A stretch of 64,000 nucleotides of DNA from Cordylochernes scorpioides (GCA_030710605.1 CP092877.1:186001-250000), one strand, 5' to 3'; positions 10,801 through 39,902 are shown, counted from the stretch's first letter. Made by a program: numbers and translations. The notes: a model not told the origin generated them from the sequence alone.

Positions 10801-13800
10801 ATGCTTGGCTCGGCCATCTTTGGTGGGGTGATCCTGGCCATGATTGAAGGGGCCGGCATCATGATGTCCAAGTACGGCAGCCAGATGTCAGGTGGTGAGT
10901 ATGTTTAATTATTCTTTTTTGTTGTTATATAATTAATACATAATTCCTAGCCCTTACACAGAAGTGTGGGTATAGGAAGTTTAGAATATTGCTGAGAGCA
11001 CCAACTAGGGTGAGAGGTTGTGGCGTCTCAGAGCAAACATCTGGTCAACAGATGGAACTTTGAATAGTTAAGGAGCCAGCATTAGTTATCTATCAACCAT
11101 AAATGCACCTGGAAAACATTCACTAGGGGAGAAGCCAGGTGAAACTGAATCATTCCGAGTCAGTATATAACAATTTTATAGTTCAAAAATGGTTTTCTTA
11201 TTGTGTCTTTGAATAGCTTATATGTTGGTAGCTAGCTACATTCTTCAGTAGTTTTTATGGGGAAAGTAACAAACCTCAATGTATCTCGACAAGAACAGTA
11301 AGGAGTGGTGCCACAAATATTAACCAATGTTGAGTAGGCACCTGGATGAAAGCCGGGTAGTTAGCTTCTAAATGTTATTATCAGGTTCCACTAATTCTTG
11401 CAGCACACTTCAAATATCATCACACTATAAGGTTTAGCACAATAATATTTAGAAAAATTTCCAACTGTCTCAAGTGGAAACTTGTGTACGGCTAAAACCA
11501 CCAAATAGATGTTTTGTTTGCCTACCACAAACCTCTCAAACACTATGCTATCCTCCATTTGAAATAGAGTTAGATATTGAAAATTTTTAGTTCTTCAAAT
11601 GGCATCGTTTTGTTACAATTTTTCCAAATTTTTATAGCCAGTGTTATACATTTTGACTGGGCTCCCCCATTGGCATAGCAGGAAAGTTGTCTCTTTAAAA
11701 TGGTATAGAAGCCTATTTGATAATGGACATGTAAATAAGTCATAAATAGTGAGGCCATCAAAAATAATTAATTAAATACTTTACAAATTTTTAAAATGGT
11801 CCTAAAATGTTGAAATCATTATACCATCATATATTGAGTGAAGACATAAAATCCCAATGTGGTCTCCCGGCCGGCCACCTTACTTTTACTCATATAAATC
11901 TAAAAGTTCCATGATTATTTTCTCCTTTTTTGGTACATTTTTATAAAAACTTTTTAAAAAGTACAGTCTTCTTCTTCTTTCTTATCTCCACTCAATCACA
12001 CTAAGGTGTAAAGCTTGAGATTTTTGATGGTGTCTGCTGGGGAAGAGTAGAGCTCATCAATGGATGAGTCAATACAGTCAATAATATGTCTTGGGGTTGC
12101 AGGCTGAGAATTGCACTTAGTACATAGTGGGAAAACCCTGCAACCATTCTGGAAAGTCATTGTCCGTAGATAACCAGACTTAAGTCTGGAAATCAAAGAC
12201 TTGTTCTCTTGGGAGGACAGAACCGGTGCTTGTCCCTCCTGCTCTGTACCAGTCATGTGCAGCATCAGATTTCCATTCCTGCAGGCATTGGGTTTTGATG
12301 GTACGGAGGAGGTCTCTTTCGTCTAGTTGGGTGGTAGATTCTCTTGCTTCAGGTAGGCCAAGAGCTCCAGCCTTTGCAAAAAACCCAATCAAAAAGTACA
12401 GTTAAACCTGTTTATATCGCCCCCTCTTGGGACTCACCAAAATAGGGTGCTATAGACAGGTCACTTTTAATGTAAATCGCATTGTATTACGTATTTAAAA
12501 TGGGGCGCTATAGAGAGGGAGGCGCTATTTAGAGGGGGTGCTATAGACAGGTTTAACTGTATTTTTAATAATTATTCATATAATTTTGAGTCATGAATTG
12601 TAAATTTACAAATTCATTAGAGAGCTAAATAATTCTAAATAAAAAAAAAAAAAACATCAGGATCAAGAGTTGAAATAGATACAAAATCTAAGCAAAATAT
12701 TTCAATATAGACATAACATTAAACATAATATTGTCATGATAAGGCACACAATTTGGATTATAAGGTAATAAGACCATAATATATTTATACACCTTGTGTT
12801 TATAATATTGTCGTCACATATAAAAGCCTCAGAATGACACTTGACATTTATTTAATATAAAATTAATTAAAACATAAATTATAAGCAAGACAATGACAGA
12901 ATTTTAGTGTAGACAAATATCAAAATTAATAATATGTTTATTAAATGATAAATATGGACAGAAATTTTTATGGTAATGATCTCTAAAAATAGATGTCAGA
13001 ACTGACACCATCTATTGGCCGTCCTCACAAACTTGGGTCGGGACACGACAGATCAGTCTTGGGTCCTCATCAATCCTTTACAGATGACGTCTATTTTGAC
13101 GAGATAGGTGTTTATAAAGTACGAAATATTTTGCTACATCATTTAAAAAATAATATATTTACATATTAAAAATAAAGAAAGCATATCCTGACCAGGAGCA
13201 CATGTGCTTTTCAGATGGCAGAGCGCCATCTAGTGGAACAGAAATCAACTAAACATTGATTTAACCTGTACAACCTGCTCCACGCTGAGTGCCAACAGCG
13301 CAAAACACGTTTGTGGATGGCTTTTCTTGATTTATCAAGAAAGTGGGTTGGCCAAATATCAGGGAACAGGTTAAATCAATGTTTAGTTGATTTCTGTTCC
13401 CCTAGATGGCACTCTGCCATCTAAAAAGCACATGTGCTTTTGGTCAGGATATGCCTTCATCATTTTTAATATCAACACCCGACCTTTTTATTTTTTCTAT
13501 TGTTTTTTCATATTTACATATGTAATTATAACAAAGTTGCAGGAGGATGGTATTCATATATATACAGAGGGTGTTCCATTTTTTAAATAATGATTTTAGT
13601 GATTTATTAAAACTAATTTACAAATGTTTGTACAACTTATTGTTTTCTATGTGTAAGCCTAGCAACAGCCCTGCATCCATGTTTCCTGGAAATAAGGCTT
13701 CGTCTTGGAATATTTTGATTAAGACCATCCCAACAGTCCTTAACAACTTTCCAGAGACCATCTAGCATCTTCGTGGTTTTTTTTTTTTAAGATCTAAGAG

Positions 13801-15568
13801 AAGTTTTCAGGAAGCCAAAAGCACAAAAATCCATAGGAGCCAAGTCTGGATATTTTTCAGGGATGTACAAAATGTCGGTTTCATCCATCTTTTCGTCCAG
13901 GTATTGATGTGTTGAACATGACTTGTGGCTTTATCCTGGTGCAGCCACACGGATCTTGAGTCACTTGGATACAAAAATGGGACCCCATTATCAAATAATG
14001 GGTCTAAGACAAGTCTTTGGTAGATTTACGAATTATCTTGACATTTGGGTCTACCTTCTTTATTGGAAAGTTCCTATTGTAGCAGAAACCTGCATTGATC
14101 ATGAAACCCTTTGAAAAACTTTCCTTGCATTACTTGACCCAGTTGAGAAAGGTGTTTATTTGAGCGTTAGCGTTGTAAATGGCACGGGGTTGGTTGCTAT
14201 CATTGAGGTAAACCCACGTTCAGTGTAACAACATCCTTCCATTTTTCACCTGCCCGGTGCTTTTCATAAAGGGCCCTGCTGCAGGTCTTTCGTTCCTCAA
14301 TATGGTGCGGCTTGAGGACATGAACTTTCGCTTTTTACGTATTTTTATGCCAATTTTTTTTTTTTTCTTAATAATTGGTTAATGGTAGAAAGTGGTACGT
14401 TGGTTATTGTGGAAATATTCCTTTGAGAAAAGTGGATTCTCTCTGACAACCATTTCCTTTATTTTTCTTTCGGATGGAGTTAAAGGTTTCTTCGGCACCC
14501 TTTTTCAGAGAATTTTTTTTGCTTAATTTCATAGATATCAAAATTTTCATTGTTTTTCTTTATTAAGAGACTGATTGTGAACTTATTATTATTTTCAAAA
14601 ATTTTATAATTTGAGTAAACGAGTATTTTTCCTCGGAAAGTCTGAAAACTAAACCTTTTACAAAATCACATATAATTTTAGGCATTTCAAATATTAAAAA
14701 TTAGTTTTTTTTTTGATGAAATATAAATCAAAACTTGTTCTTCCGAATAAATATAAAATCACGCAAATCATGCATTTCTTTCGTGAGCGTTACAAAATTG
14801 TTATTTTAAAAATTGAACACCCTCTGTATAAAGGAAATATAGAAATTGGTCCAACCACATTTTATTGAGTGCCAGCTGTGCTTATTTTCTTTATTTGAAT
14901 GGAAATCTCTACCACCTAAAATGTTGAAAACTTGCAATGTTGAAAGAGCATATAAAATACCAGACTTTGTGTCCTAGAAATATAATTAATCACAAGATTT
15001 TAAAGGAAATATTGGTTCATTCCCTGACCACCCAGAAGTCTGTCAGCTGGAATGAACAAAATTACATGCTTGTAATTGGAAGGGAAGTTAAATAAAATAT
15101 AATTGCTAGGTCAGCATAAACAATCCTCAATACATTAGTCCGATTCATTAGTGCTGTAAAGACCAGGATATCCTAAAGGATATGTGGTCATCAGTTGGTG
15201 ATATCTGTCGATCAAAAGATCTAGCCCGAGGGCGCATGCCGGCCATCACCTTCCTCGGAAGAAGCCGCTCCTAACATGGAGGACAGACGCTTCATCAGCC
15301 GTTCCTAACATGGATGCATTCCACTCTAGAGAAACTTGCCAACATTGTTGTATTGTGCTGTAAAAAACAATATCATACGCAATATATATATATAATACAT
15401 TAGTAGCAGTTAGTTTGTGACTGTACTAAAAAGAGGCTGGAAGATTCTGTCTATAAATTGTCACCACTCCTAAATTGAATGTTCAATACCTCAGCAATGT
15501 GAATGTTGTGAACAGAAGTTCAGCAGCAGCAGCACCCCGGGGACCCCAACCAGCTGCATGCCCTCTAG
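7793..15568 (+). CDS. Tim17: Tim17, mitochondrial import inner membrane translocase subunit (partial, 5 exons)
   Basis: Tim17 is the four-helix core of the TIM23 presequence translocase in the inner mitochondrial membrane. Coding exons: 7793-7892, 8746-8809, 10610-10738, 10787-10894, and a probable last exon 15516-15568. All junctions are AG/GT and the phases agree throughout. Residues match the family: [28 protein letters not shown], then the PRAT-type stretch FAVWG...[17 protein letters not shown] and a last helix [12 protein letters not shown]. No frame break is seen, so the copy looks functional. The start exon (about nine residues) is missing. Intron 10739-10786 is only 48 bp, whereas the neighbouring introns hold a mariner and several other elements. 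Family membership is certain; the A/B paralogue is not assignable. Confidence 0.93.
8190..8520. repeat. two adjacent dispersed repeat segments
   Basis: 8190-8350 (tatccccttgtgtaaaga … gactttgcctg) has an inverted diverged copy at 22520-22670. 8355-8520 (cctaacatgga…cagacgc … ccgggtcag) has relatives at 15230-15345 and 25430-25610. Together they look like pieces of one older interspersed element of unknown type. Confidence 0.5.
8746..8809 (+). CDS. Tim17: Tim17 exon
   Basis: Acceptor gtgcag, donor gtaggt. It encodes [21 protein letters not shown], matching the loop after the first helix; phase 0 in and phase 1 out, which fits the next exon. Confidence 0.92.
9277..10243 (+). mobile_element. 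mariner element in a Tim17 intron, internally deleted
   Basis: 967 bp with inverted ends TTGGGTTGTAAAGAAAGTTC / reverse complement, TA duplications at 9275-9276 and 10244-10245. The body encodes a mariner transposase in three frames: an HTH part ([11 protein letters not shown]), a core with [11 protein letters not shown] around 9600, [12 protein letters not shown] near 9865, and [12 protein letters not shown] near 9960, i.e. the DD34D signature. The first part of the gene is missing (normal mariner about 1.3 kb), so it is a dead copy of the same sense as Tim17. Confidence 0.9.
10250..10600. other. AT-rich intron sequence
   Basis: Remainder of the Tim17 intron between the mariner and the PRAT exon; nothing supported. 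Confidence 0.5.
10610..10738 (+). CDS. Tim17: Tim17 exon (PRAT motif)
   Basis: Acceptor atgcag, donor gtaagt. It encodes [15 protein letters not shown] followed by [19 protein letters not shown], the PRAT signature shared by Tim17/22/23. Confidence 0.93.
10787..10894 (+). CDS. Tim17: Tim17 exon (last helix)
   Basis: Separated from the previous exon by a 48-bp intron. It encodes [20 protein letters not shown] and [14 protein letters not shown], the fourth helix; donor gtgagt at 10895, phase 1. Confidence 0.92.
10901..11985. other. Tim17 intron, nothing recognised
   Basis: About 1.1 kb without supported features. One 63-codon reverse frame (11570-11761) has no motif. Confidence 0.5.
11990..12392 (-). 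pseudogene. LINE 3' end fragment (after the RNase H region)
   Basis: Two overlapping reverse frames encode [20 protein letters not shown] followed by [18 protein letters not shown], the Cys/His-bearing C-terminal tail common in arthropod Jockey/I-group LINEs. Upstream of it lies [14 protein letters not shown]. The reading frame changes near 12190. Only about 0.4 kb remains. Confidence 0.65.
12399..12559. mobile_element. 161-bp pogo/Tigger-like MITE, copy 1
   Basis: Ends CAGTTAAACCTGT / ACAGGTTTAACTG in inverted orientation, TA on both sides. The inside is an imperfect palindrome around gcgctata. The second copy at 24454-24614 has exactly the same length in the opposite orientation. Confidence 0.8.
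12565..13160. other. AT-rich intron, nothing recognised
   Basis: No supported features. Confidence 0.5.
13165..13497. mobile_element. Penelope-type foldback repeat with decayed hammerhead
   Basis: Inverted arms of about 90 bp (gcatatcctgaccaggagca … ggtcaggatatgcc) flank a central segment. At 13278-13322 that segment holds TCCACG-CTGAGTG…CAAAAC…TGTGGA: the stem I strands still pair but both catalytic motifs (CTGANGA and GAAA) are mutated. Same family as 37150-37715 and, more distantly, 24655-24880. Confidence 0.65.
13565..14826 (-). mobile_element. Tc1/mariner-superfamily element, degenerate
   Basis: 1262 bp; ends CAGAGGGTGTTCCATTTTTT and reverse (…gaacaccctctg), TA on both sides. The reverse strand encodes a broken transposase: HTH-like [27 protein letters not shown] text near 13960, and [16 protein letters not shown] near 13850, the last motif ending in Asp (DDxD class) rather than Glu. 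At least six stops or frame breaks. It lies in the last Tim17 intron, opposite sense. Confidence 0.8.
14830..15510. other. Tim17 intron with a repeat relic
   Basis: Only the short dispersed repeat at 15230-15345 (ccgctcctaacatgga) and an (at)n run near 15388 are recognisable. Confidence 0.45.
15516..15568 (+). CDS. Tim17: probable Tim17 last exon with stop
   Basis: After acceptor gaacag, phase 1 continues as [17 protein letters not shown] then TAG (15566-15568). GC-rich codons like the other exons, the matching phase and a short hydrophilic tail fit the variable Tim17 C-terminus. The polypyrimidine tract is poor and the tail is not conserved, so this is inference. Confidence 0.5.
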
Positions 15569-16019
15569 ACCACCCCCCCCCCCCCCACACCTCTGTATAA
15601 AGTTTCCTAATAAATTAGATTCCATGTTGGAACACCCCAGTTTATATGGATACCTTTATTGGCACTTCAGTTAGTACTCATAGTTAGGTCACTCCATGTG
15701 GTAGGTCACAATGACATTTTAAGCCGGCTTCACACCATGTCAGTGCAAGAACAAATATTTTCATGGCTCTGGGATGTTATAAATTAACACTTTAAAACAA
15801 TTCTATTAACCCAATATTAGCCATGTGGCAAATAACATATTTCTTAACATACAAGGTATGTCCCATAAGGTCCCAGACTGGGTCCATAAAAAAAATATAT
15901 ATATAAGATATTCTTTTTTTTTTTCAAAGTAAATCCCCCCTTGCTTCAACGCACCAGCGCCATCATTTCTCCCAATTGTCAAAACAGTTTTTATAGGCCT
16001 CTTTTGGAATGCTTTTCAA

Positions 16020-17699
16020 TGCCAACAGCGATTTTTCTATTATGTCTTCCCTTGTGACAAAATTTCTTCCTTTTAGAATTGCTTTAAGTTTGGGGAATAG
16101 GGTGGTTGAGGTAGGATTTATGTCCCGTTTTTCACCAAAAAACTCGTCACCAAGTGCGCTGTGTGAGGGCGGGCATTGTCATGTTGTAGGATCCAGTCAC
16201 CATTAGTCCATTTTTCTGGCCTTTTTTTCGAATCGCTTCCCTTAGATGGCAAAGAATGTCCAAATACATTTCTTTAACAACTGTTTGGCATGCAGGAAGA
16301 TACTCGTGATGAACAATGACCTTGTTATCCAAAAAAGCGACCAGCAACACCTTGTTTCTGGATTTCAATATCCTGGATTTTTTGGGTCTAGGCTCACCCT
16401 GACCTCTCCACTTGGCAGATTGACGCTTGGTTTCAGGGTCATAGCCATGGACCCATGTCTCATCGCCTGTGATTATCTTGTCTTTCCATTACGGATCGGT
16501 TCTTGTCATTCCAACATGTCCTCACAGGTTGCAAGCCAACACAGTTTTTGCTCATTAGTGAGGAATCTTGGGATCCAGTCACCATTAGTCCATTTTTCTG
16601 GCCTTTTTTTCGAATCGCTTCCCTTAGATGGCGAAGAATGTCCAAATATATTTCTTTAATAACTGTTTGGCATGCAGGAAGATACTCGTGATGAACAATG
16701 ACCTTGTTATCCAAAAAAGCGACCAGCAACACCTTGTTTCTGGATTTCAATATCCTGGATTTTTTGGGTCTAGGCTCACCCTGACCTCTCCACTTGGCAG
16801 ATTGACGCTTGGTTTCAGGGTCATAGCCATGGACCCATGTCTCATCGCCTGTGATTATCTTGTCTTTCCATTACGGATCGGTTCTTGTCATTTCCAACAT
16901 GTCCTCACAGGTTGCAAGCCAACACAGTTTTTGCTCATTAGTGAGGAATCTTGGGATCCAGTCACCATTAGTCCATTTTTCTGGCCTTTTTTTCGAATCG
17001 CTTCCCTTAGATGGCGAAGAATGTCCAAATATATTTCTTTAATAACTGTTTGGCATGCAGGAAGATACTCGTGATGAACAATGACCTTGTTATCCAAAAA
17101 AGCGACCAGCAACACCTTGTTTCTGGATTTCAATATCCTGGATTTTTTGGGTCTAGGCTCACCCTGACCTCTCCACTTGGCAGATTGACGCTTGGTTTCA
17201 GGGTCATAGCCATGGACCCATGTCTCATCGCCTGTGATTATCTTGTCTTTCCATTACGGATCGGTTCTTGTCATTTCCAACATGTCCTCACAGGTTGCAA
17301 GCCAACACAGTTTTTGCTCATTAGTGAGGAATCTTGGGATGACTTTTGCACGAGTCTTTTTGAGCTTCAAATCTTTGGTTACGATCCTTCCAATCGTTGT
17401 TTTAGAGATGCCTGTGTTGTGCTCTAGCTCCAGCAAAGTGTTTCGAGGATTTTATTTATCAAATCGGTTATTTTTTGCACATTTTCATCAGTCCTCTGAA
17501 ATTTTGGGCGTCCTTGATGAGGATTATCTTCAATGGAAATTCTGCCAGCTTTAAATCTGGAATGCCATTCAAAAACAGTTGTTCTCTTTGGGGCGTCATT
17601 AGGGAATGCTTTATTAAGCATTTCAAAAGTTTCGGTTGCTGATATTTGAAGTTTCACACAAAATTCTTTGCAAATCCTCTGCTTCAATTTTTGTTCCAT
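16020..17699 (-). pseudogene. mariner transposase pseudogene
   Basis: N-terminal part (17699 to about 17340) reads through HTH 1 (ISATETFEMLNKAFP) and HTH 2 (TGISKTTIGRIV) with one frame change near 17430. The catalytic core segment with the first Asp (TGDETWVHGYD) and the following RPKKSRILKSRNKVLLVAFL occurs three times in tandem, so the protein cannot be normal. The C-terminal third survives once (about 16190-16020), with an HDNA motif and loss of the SPDLAP region. Confidence 0.8.
16190..17340. repeat. three tandem 0.38-kb copies inside a mariner
   Basis: Units start ggatccagtcaccattagtc at about 16190, 16571 and 16954 (periods 381-383 bp). Copies 2 and 3 are almost identical, while copy 1 differs at several positions. 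The junctions share ggat, suggesting duplication at a short homology. Confidence 0.95.
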
Positions 17700-17944
17700 C
17701 GTAAAATTGCCGCAGCGCTAGGTGTAACCTTTAAATAAATTAGAATGACCTTGGCGCACGCGCACATACCGCCTCGATATTGGTACCACCGTGTTGCCAG
17801 ATATTTTTTCTATAATAAACAGTCAAATTTATTTACATTTTTCTTTTTTTTTTTTTTATGGACCCAGTATTTCACCCACTTGCATTTCAACAACTGTTTC
17901 TGGCAAACATATATTTCTATAACACACCCTCAGGAAATGTAAAC

Positions 17945-18180
17945 ATTAGGGCATTTCTTTCATACATAAAACAAACTTCTACTGGTCTTACTGCGATTCT
18001 GTTGCCAAAGATTTTAGACATGAGATTTTGATGTGCTGAATCCAGAAATGTCCGTTTTCTCCATCAGCTCTGGTTTTAGAGCTACATACTCTTCCTGACT
18101 TTGATGAGCCTTCTGAAATGAATAATCATTTATTACGATAATTTTAAAAATTAAAAAAAAAAAAATTTAGATAAAAAAAT
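17945..18180. other. short relic of the 371-bp repeat family, otherwise nothing
   Basis: 17955-17990 (tttcttt…aaacttctactg…cttactgcgat) matches part of the unit arrayed at 61494-63590. The rest is unassigned. Confidence 0.35.
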
Positions 18181-18183
18181 ACA

Positions 18184-18803
18184 CTACCAAGGAGAGAATA
18201 GTTTATCTAGCACTACTAAACATCCAGTGATAATGTTTAGCTCTGCTATCCCAGAGACACAAGAAACATTTCGTGTAGCCACCGCGCTGGCCAAGAAGAA
18301 ATTTGAGCATTTTGAGATAAACACACTCTGTCCATTGATTCTCCTATTGATTTTCCTATGACAACCCCAATTGTCTCCTACATTTCTTTCAAATTTGTTA
18401 AAATGAGCGAGTGGAATCGACCCATACTTATTGCCATTGTGAAGGAACACACACTTAGTTTGGAACAGCCAATGAAGAGACACCTGGTGAATACATGGGA
18501 AGACCCAACAGTAGACCTTGTGGCAATGATTGTTCTCGTGAGAGAAGAACAGAAATATTTTTCACGCTTACAAGAGAATATTTTGTCTTGGAGGCAATTA
18601 GATTTTTTCAGCCAACCGAGAAGCAAGTACCTCGGAAGAATTTTTGAGAGGCTCAGGGCCCGAATGAGATCATTTAGTTCCTTTTGGTCAAATTGTTGAA
18701 GAAGAACCACTGTCTTCATCCTCTGTATCATGACATGTAACAACTGAAGAGCTGTGGAAGACAAGTTGGGATAGGTACGTCTTCGGAGTGAGGAAGTGGA
18801 CAT
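18184..18803 (-). pseudogene. fragment of an uncharacterised arthropod repeat-borne protein
   Basis: Two reverse frames overlap with a shift near 18430. The upstream one contains DQKELNDLIRALSLSK and a Lys-rich tail; the downstream one CVFLHNGNKYGSIPLAHFNK. From memory of arthropod annotations, ELNDLIRDL…LSK and LLHNGNKYGSIPIAHS occur together in a multi-copy protein of unknown function. I recognise only that resemblance and assign no function. The copy is broken and lacks both ends. Confidence 0.45.
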
Positions 18804-19192
18804 ATTGCAGAAGGTAGGTTAAATCCACTTGTGGCAATTGTTTCAGTTGATACCAACAATGTTGACGGTACAGAAATTGTTAGTGTGGTCTCTTGGTTCT
18901 CTCCAAATTATTGGCACTTTGAACTTGAGGATTCTTCCTTTACCATTCGTCCACTGGCGTAAATATTCAATACAAGTTTCACAACACACAATGTGGAGTC
19001 CACATTTCATCTTGGTCTTCTAGTTCAACTCCAAAGGCAGGACGAAGCCAGAAATGGGTTTCCTGAAATCTTACATTGTGTACTCGCCACATATGTAACA
19101 AAACATTGTTTTATATGGTCGTTTTCATCTTAATCATTGTGTAAAATTCATTAAGTATATATTATTTAAGGGCTAAAGATATTTAATACAAA

Positions 19193-19399
19193 GCAATAAC
19201 GCGCCATCTATATATAATGAATGAAGACATTAAGACGCAAATGTTTCTTTTCACAAATAAATGAAACTTCTACTGTCCTTACTGTGATGAAAAAATATTG
19301 GGAGGGCTTGGCTCATCAGTAGTGAACCCTCCCAGCAGTTTTTCCAATTTTTTTAATCTACCAGACCGCTTCTTTAGAGCTCTAAAACTATTGTTATGT
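19193..19399 (+). repeat. diverged single copy of the 371-bp unit
   Basis: It follows the unit of the 61494-63590 array from aaagcaataacgcgccatct through ttgggagggcttggctcatc to ccagaccgcttct, about 200 bp, then stops. Confidence 0.7.
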
Positions 19400-20000
19400 A
19401 TAAATATCCGCATCAGTTGGTGGCAGTGGATATTTTCTGTCTAGATGAGAACTTTGTAAGGACCAAAAGGGAGAACCACAAAAATGATTGGTGGCTGTGT
19501 GAAAGCCCTGATGAGGTATCTATGGCTGTGCATACCAAATCTCCAGCATCATTGATGGTTCCTGGCGTTGTTAGTAGTGATGTGATGTCTTCACACCTTT
19601 TTACTCCAGGTGCCAGAGTTAATGCCGTTGCTTACACCGAGGTGTTAGCCACAGTTGTCAAGCCTTGGATGTCAAGCACGTGGGAGGCCAAATGTTTTTC
19701 AACAAGACTCATGAGAATACAACCAGAACAACCCAAGAATGGATGACCCAGAATCTTCAAGACCATGTCACACCTAACGTTTGGCTCCCCAGCTCACCAG
19801 ATGTCAATCCGCTGGACTAGTTGAGAGGGACTCCAATAGTCATTCCCACAACAGAGCTGCTATAGTGAATGCAATGGCAAAAATTCCCGAGGTCCATCTC
19901 ATTACTAACTGCAGTCAGTTTCAACAGCGTTGTTGTTGCTGCTGATCATCACCATCCTCGAACAATGAATTCTCAACAATATTCAAGAGAAACCACCACC
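19400..20000 (+). pseudogene. Tc1/mariner-type transposase remnant
   Basis: One open frame (19396-19746) contains FCLDENFVRTKRENHKNDWW, i.e. the first catalytic Asp region, then SLMVPGVVSSDVMSSHLFTP. A second frame continues with a VTPNVWLPSSPDVNPLD-like C-terminal motif at about 19770-19820. This is the text of a DDxD transposase with a long third spacing. No terminal repeats are visible and several stops follow. Confidence 0.6.
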
Positions 20001-20950
20001 TATACCCACCAGATATCGAAGATTTGCCTTACAAACTGCCTAAGAAAATAAAAGATCATGTGACCATTAAGGCCCGGAGAGACTCCGAAAACTGCATGAC
20101 AACACCATCTGGGACTCCTACATTGAAAATCTTAATGTACCTGACCAAATCATATGGAAAGCAACAAATACTTCTCCTGTACTGAAAAAAAAAAAAGAAA
20201 CATTTATTCAAAAACAAACAATGGAATGACACTGATCTAACATGAGTCAGCAGAAATCCTGGCAGACAGCTATGAAAAACAATTTATTCCAAACACCATT
20301 CCAATTTTCAAATCCCTGGCTTGAAGCTGAAATAACGGACTACTTAAAGGAAAATACAGAGAGACATCAGTGAACTAGGAACAATAATCGCTTTCTTGCC
20401 AAATAAAAAAACCCTAAGAATTGACAAAATACTGAATGAAGCGATAAAGCTTCTGCCAAAACATCTGATAGAATTCCTCAACGAAGTCTTCAATGCATCA
20501 CCTGTGCTGACACATTTTCCCAATCAATGGACAATATCAATTATTTGTTCCATCTTAAAAAAATAGGTATATCAGAGCATGACCCTTCTAGCTACAGGCC
20601 CATATCCCTCTTACCTGCCATTCCAAAATTTATGAAAAAAATAATTTTAACCAGATTGAGGAAAACACTAAATGAAAATAGTCCTATTAGACCAGACCAG
20701 TTTAGCTTCCAGTGAAAATGCTCCACCAATTAGGTGTCATCTTGGAGAAGATAAGAAGAGCCATGGCCAACGATCAAATGACTGGAGGTGTCTTCTTTGA
20801 TATTTCCAAGGCATTTGACAGTGTGGCTTGAAGCCCTCCTTTACAAGATGACTCAAAACATCTACCCAGAGATATTATAAAGACAACAATAAAAAAAAAA
20901 GAAAATCGGAGCCAGACCTTCCTGAAAGTGAGATGTTGGTAATGGGAGAG
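20001..20950 (+). pseudogene. Jockey-like LINE reverse transcriptase fragment
   Basis: Scattered frames spell the region between endonuclease and RT and the first RT blocks: RIDKILNEAIKLLPKHLIEF around 20420-20480, HDPSSYRPISLLPAIPKF near 20580, ILTRLRKTLNENSPIRPDQF near 20650-20700, and FFDISKAFD-like text near 20800. No YADD block is found. Many breaks; a dead 5'- and 3'-truncated piece. Confidence 0.7.
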
Positions 20951-21107
20951 ATCACTCAAGTATTCCACTCCTGTTGTGAGACTCAGTGTGTTCAAAGTGC
21001 ATCTTTATTGTTCTCTTGTATATATAACAAATATATAAAATATATCGACATGTGTGATTTCTTGCAACCTGGCCAATATACCCAAAGTGTTCCATTTAAA
21101 ATACAAG

Positions 21108-39015
<17,908 letters not shown>

Positions 39016-39189
39016 TCATCAAATGCAGAAAGACCTCTGGTGCAGTGAGCTGAAATAGGAAGAGAGAGAAAAGAGTTTACAATGGAATCTGAAGATTGAT
39101 GGAAAGAACTTTTCAAATATTTTTAGAGTCTTATTTCCCCTCATGATTTCAATCAAGAATTTTCTGGAATAAATAAATCAAGAATTAGT

Positions 39190-39902
39190 TGAAATTAATT
39201 CTGATAGATGCCACCAGCAACACGACTAATAATTCAATTTCATTAATAAATAATTTTATACTGTAGTGAATCCAATTTGTTTTTAGATCTCGTGTTTATG
39301 TATGGGTACCAGATTGTTGAACCATAAGTTATTGTGCTTCTAAATAAGGTCTTATATAATGTTAATGATCGCCTACTATCCAATCCCCACGATTTATTTG
39401 TTTAAACCAAGAAGATATCCACTAGCTCTAGTTGTTTTTGCAACAACACTGTCGATATGAGGCATAAAATATAATGTGTTCTTGTTTCGATGATTCTTAA
39501 AAGTCAATCCTAGTATTTCTCTAAGTTTTCAACTGGTTAGACAAGATTATCATGCAAGTTAATTACAGTGTTTTTAAAGTTGAATAAATATAAAATATTT
39601 GTTTTCTGTATTGATATTATAAGTTTGATTTTTTCACACCACATATTTATTTTTCCTTTTGAATTTTCAATTGTAATCTTAAGATTTGTTACATCTGTAT
39701 TCCAACATATTACCGTTACATCGTCTGCATATCCTTAATTTCGCTATTAGATTCCTGAAAGTTGGTTAATAGATCATTCATTATGTGATGTTCCAAATTG
39801 TCGGAGATAAGGGTCCTCCTTGCGGACATCCTTTACTTAGTTTTTTGGTGAATTCATTCGAAGAGTACCTAAATCTTATCTTCGGTTAGTGAAATAGGAT
39901 TT
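39190..39902 (-). pseudogene. LINE reverse transcriptase fragment up to the gap
   Basis: Reverse strand frames read LSKGCPQGGPLSPTIWNI (about 39840-39790), DLLTNFQESNSEI, then the catalytic YADDVTVICWNTDV after a one-base frame change (about 39735), NLKITIENSKGKINMWC, and the thumb YKTLFRSTITYGSTIWYP near 39300. QGGPLSP with YADD is the text of R1/I-group LINEs. It is cut by the assembly gap at its upstream end. Confidence 0.8.

Larger units (their letters stand above)
15880..17872 (-). mobile_element. mariner element with internal triplication
   Basis: Inverted motif ACTGGGTCCATAAAAAAA near both ends (15881 and about 17866). On the reverse strand the transposase starts at 17699 (MEQKLKQRICKEFCVKLQIS) with two HTH segments, continues with GDETWVHGYDPETKRQ and, after the repeat block, WILQHDNA and LPHPPYSP-like text down to about 16020. 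A normal element of this type would be about 1.25 kb; the extra length is the triplicated block. Confidence 0.8.

Noticed and set aside
16246..17554. Long + strand frames of 137-148 codons
   Set aside because: Antisense of the triplicated mariner transposase.
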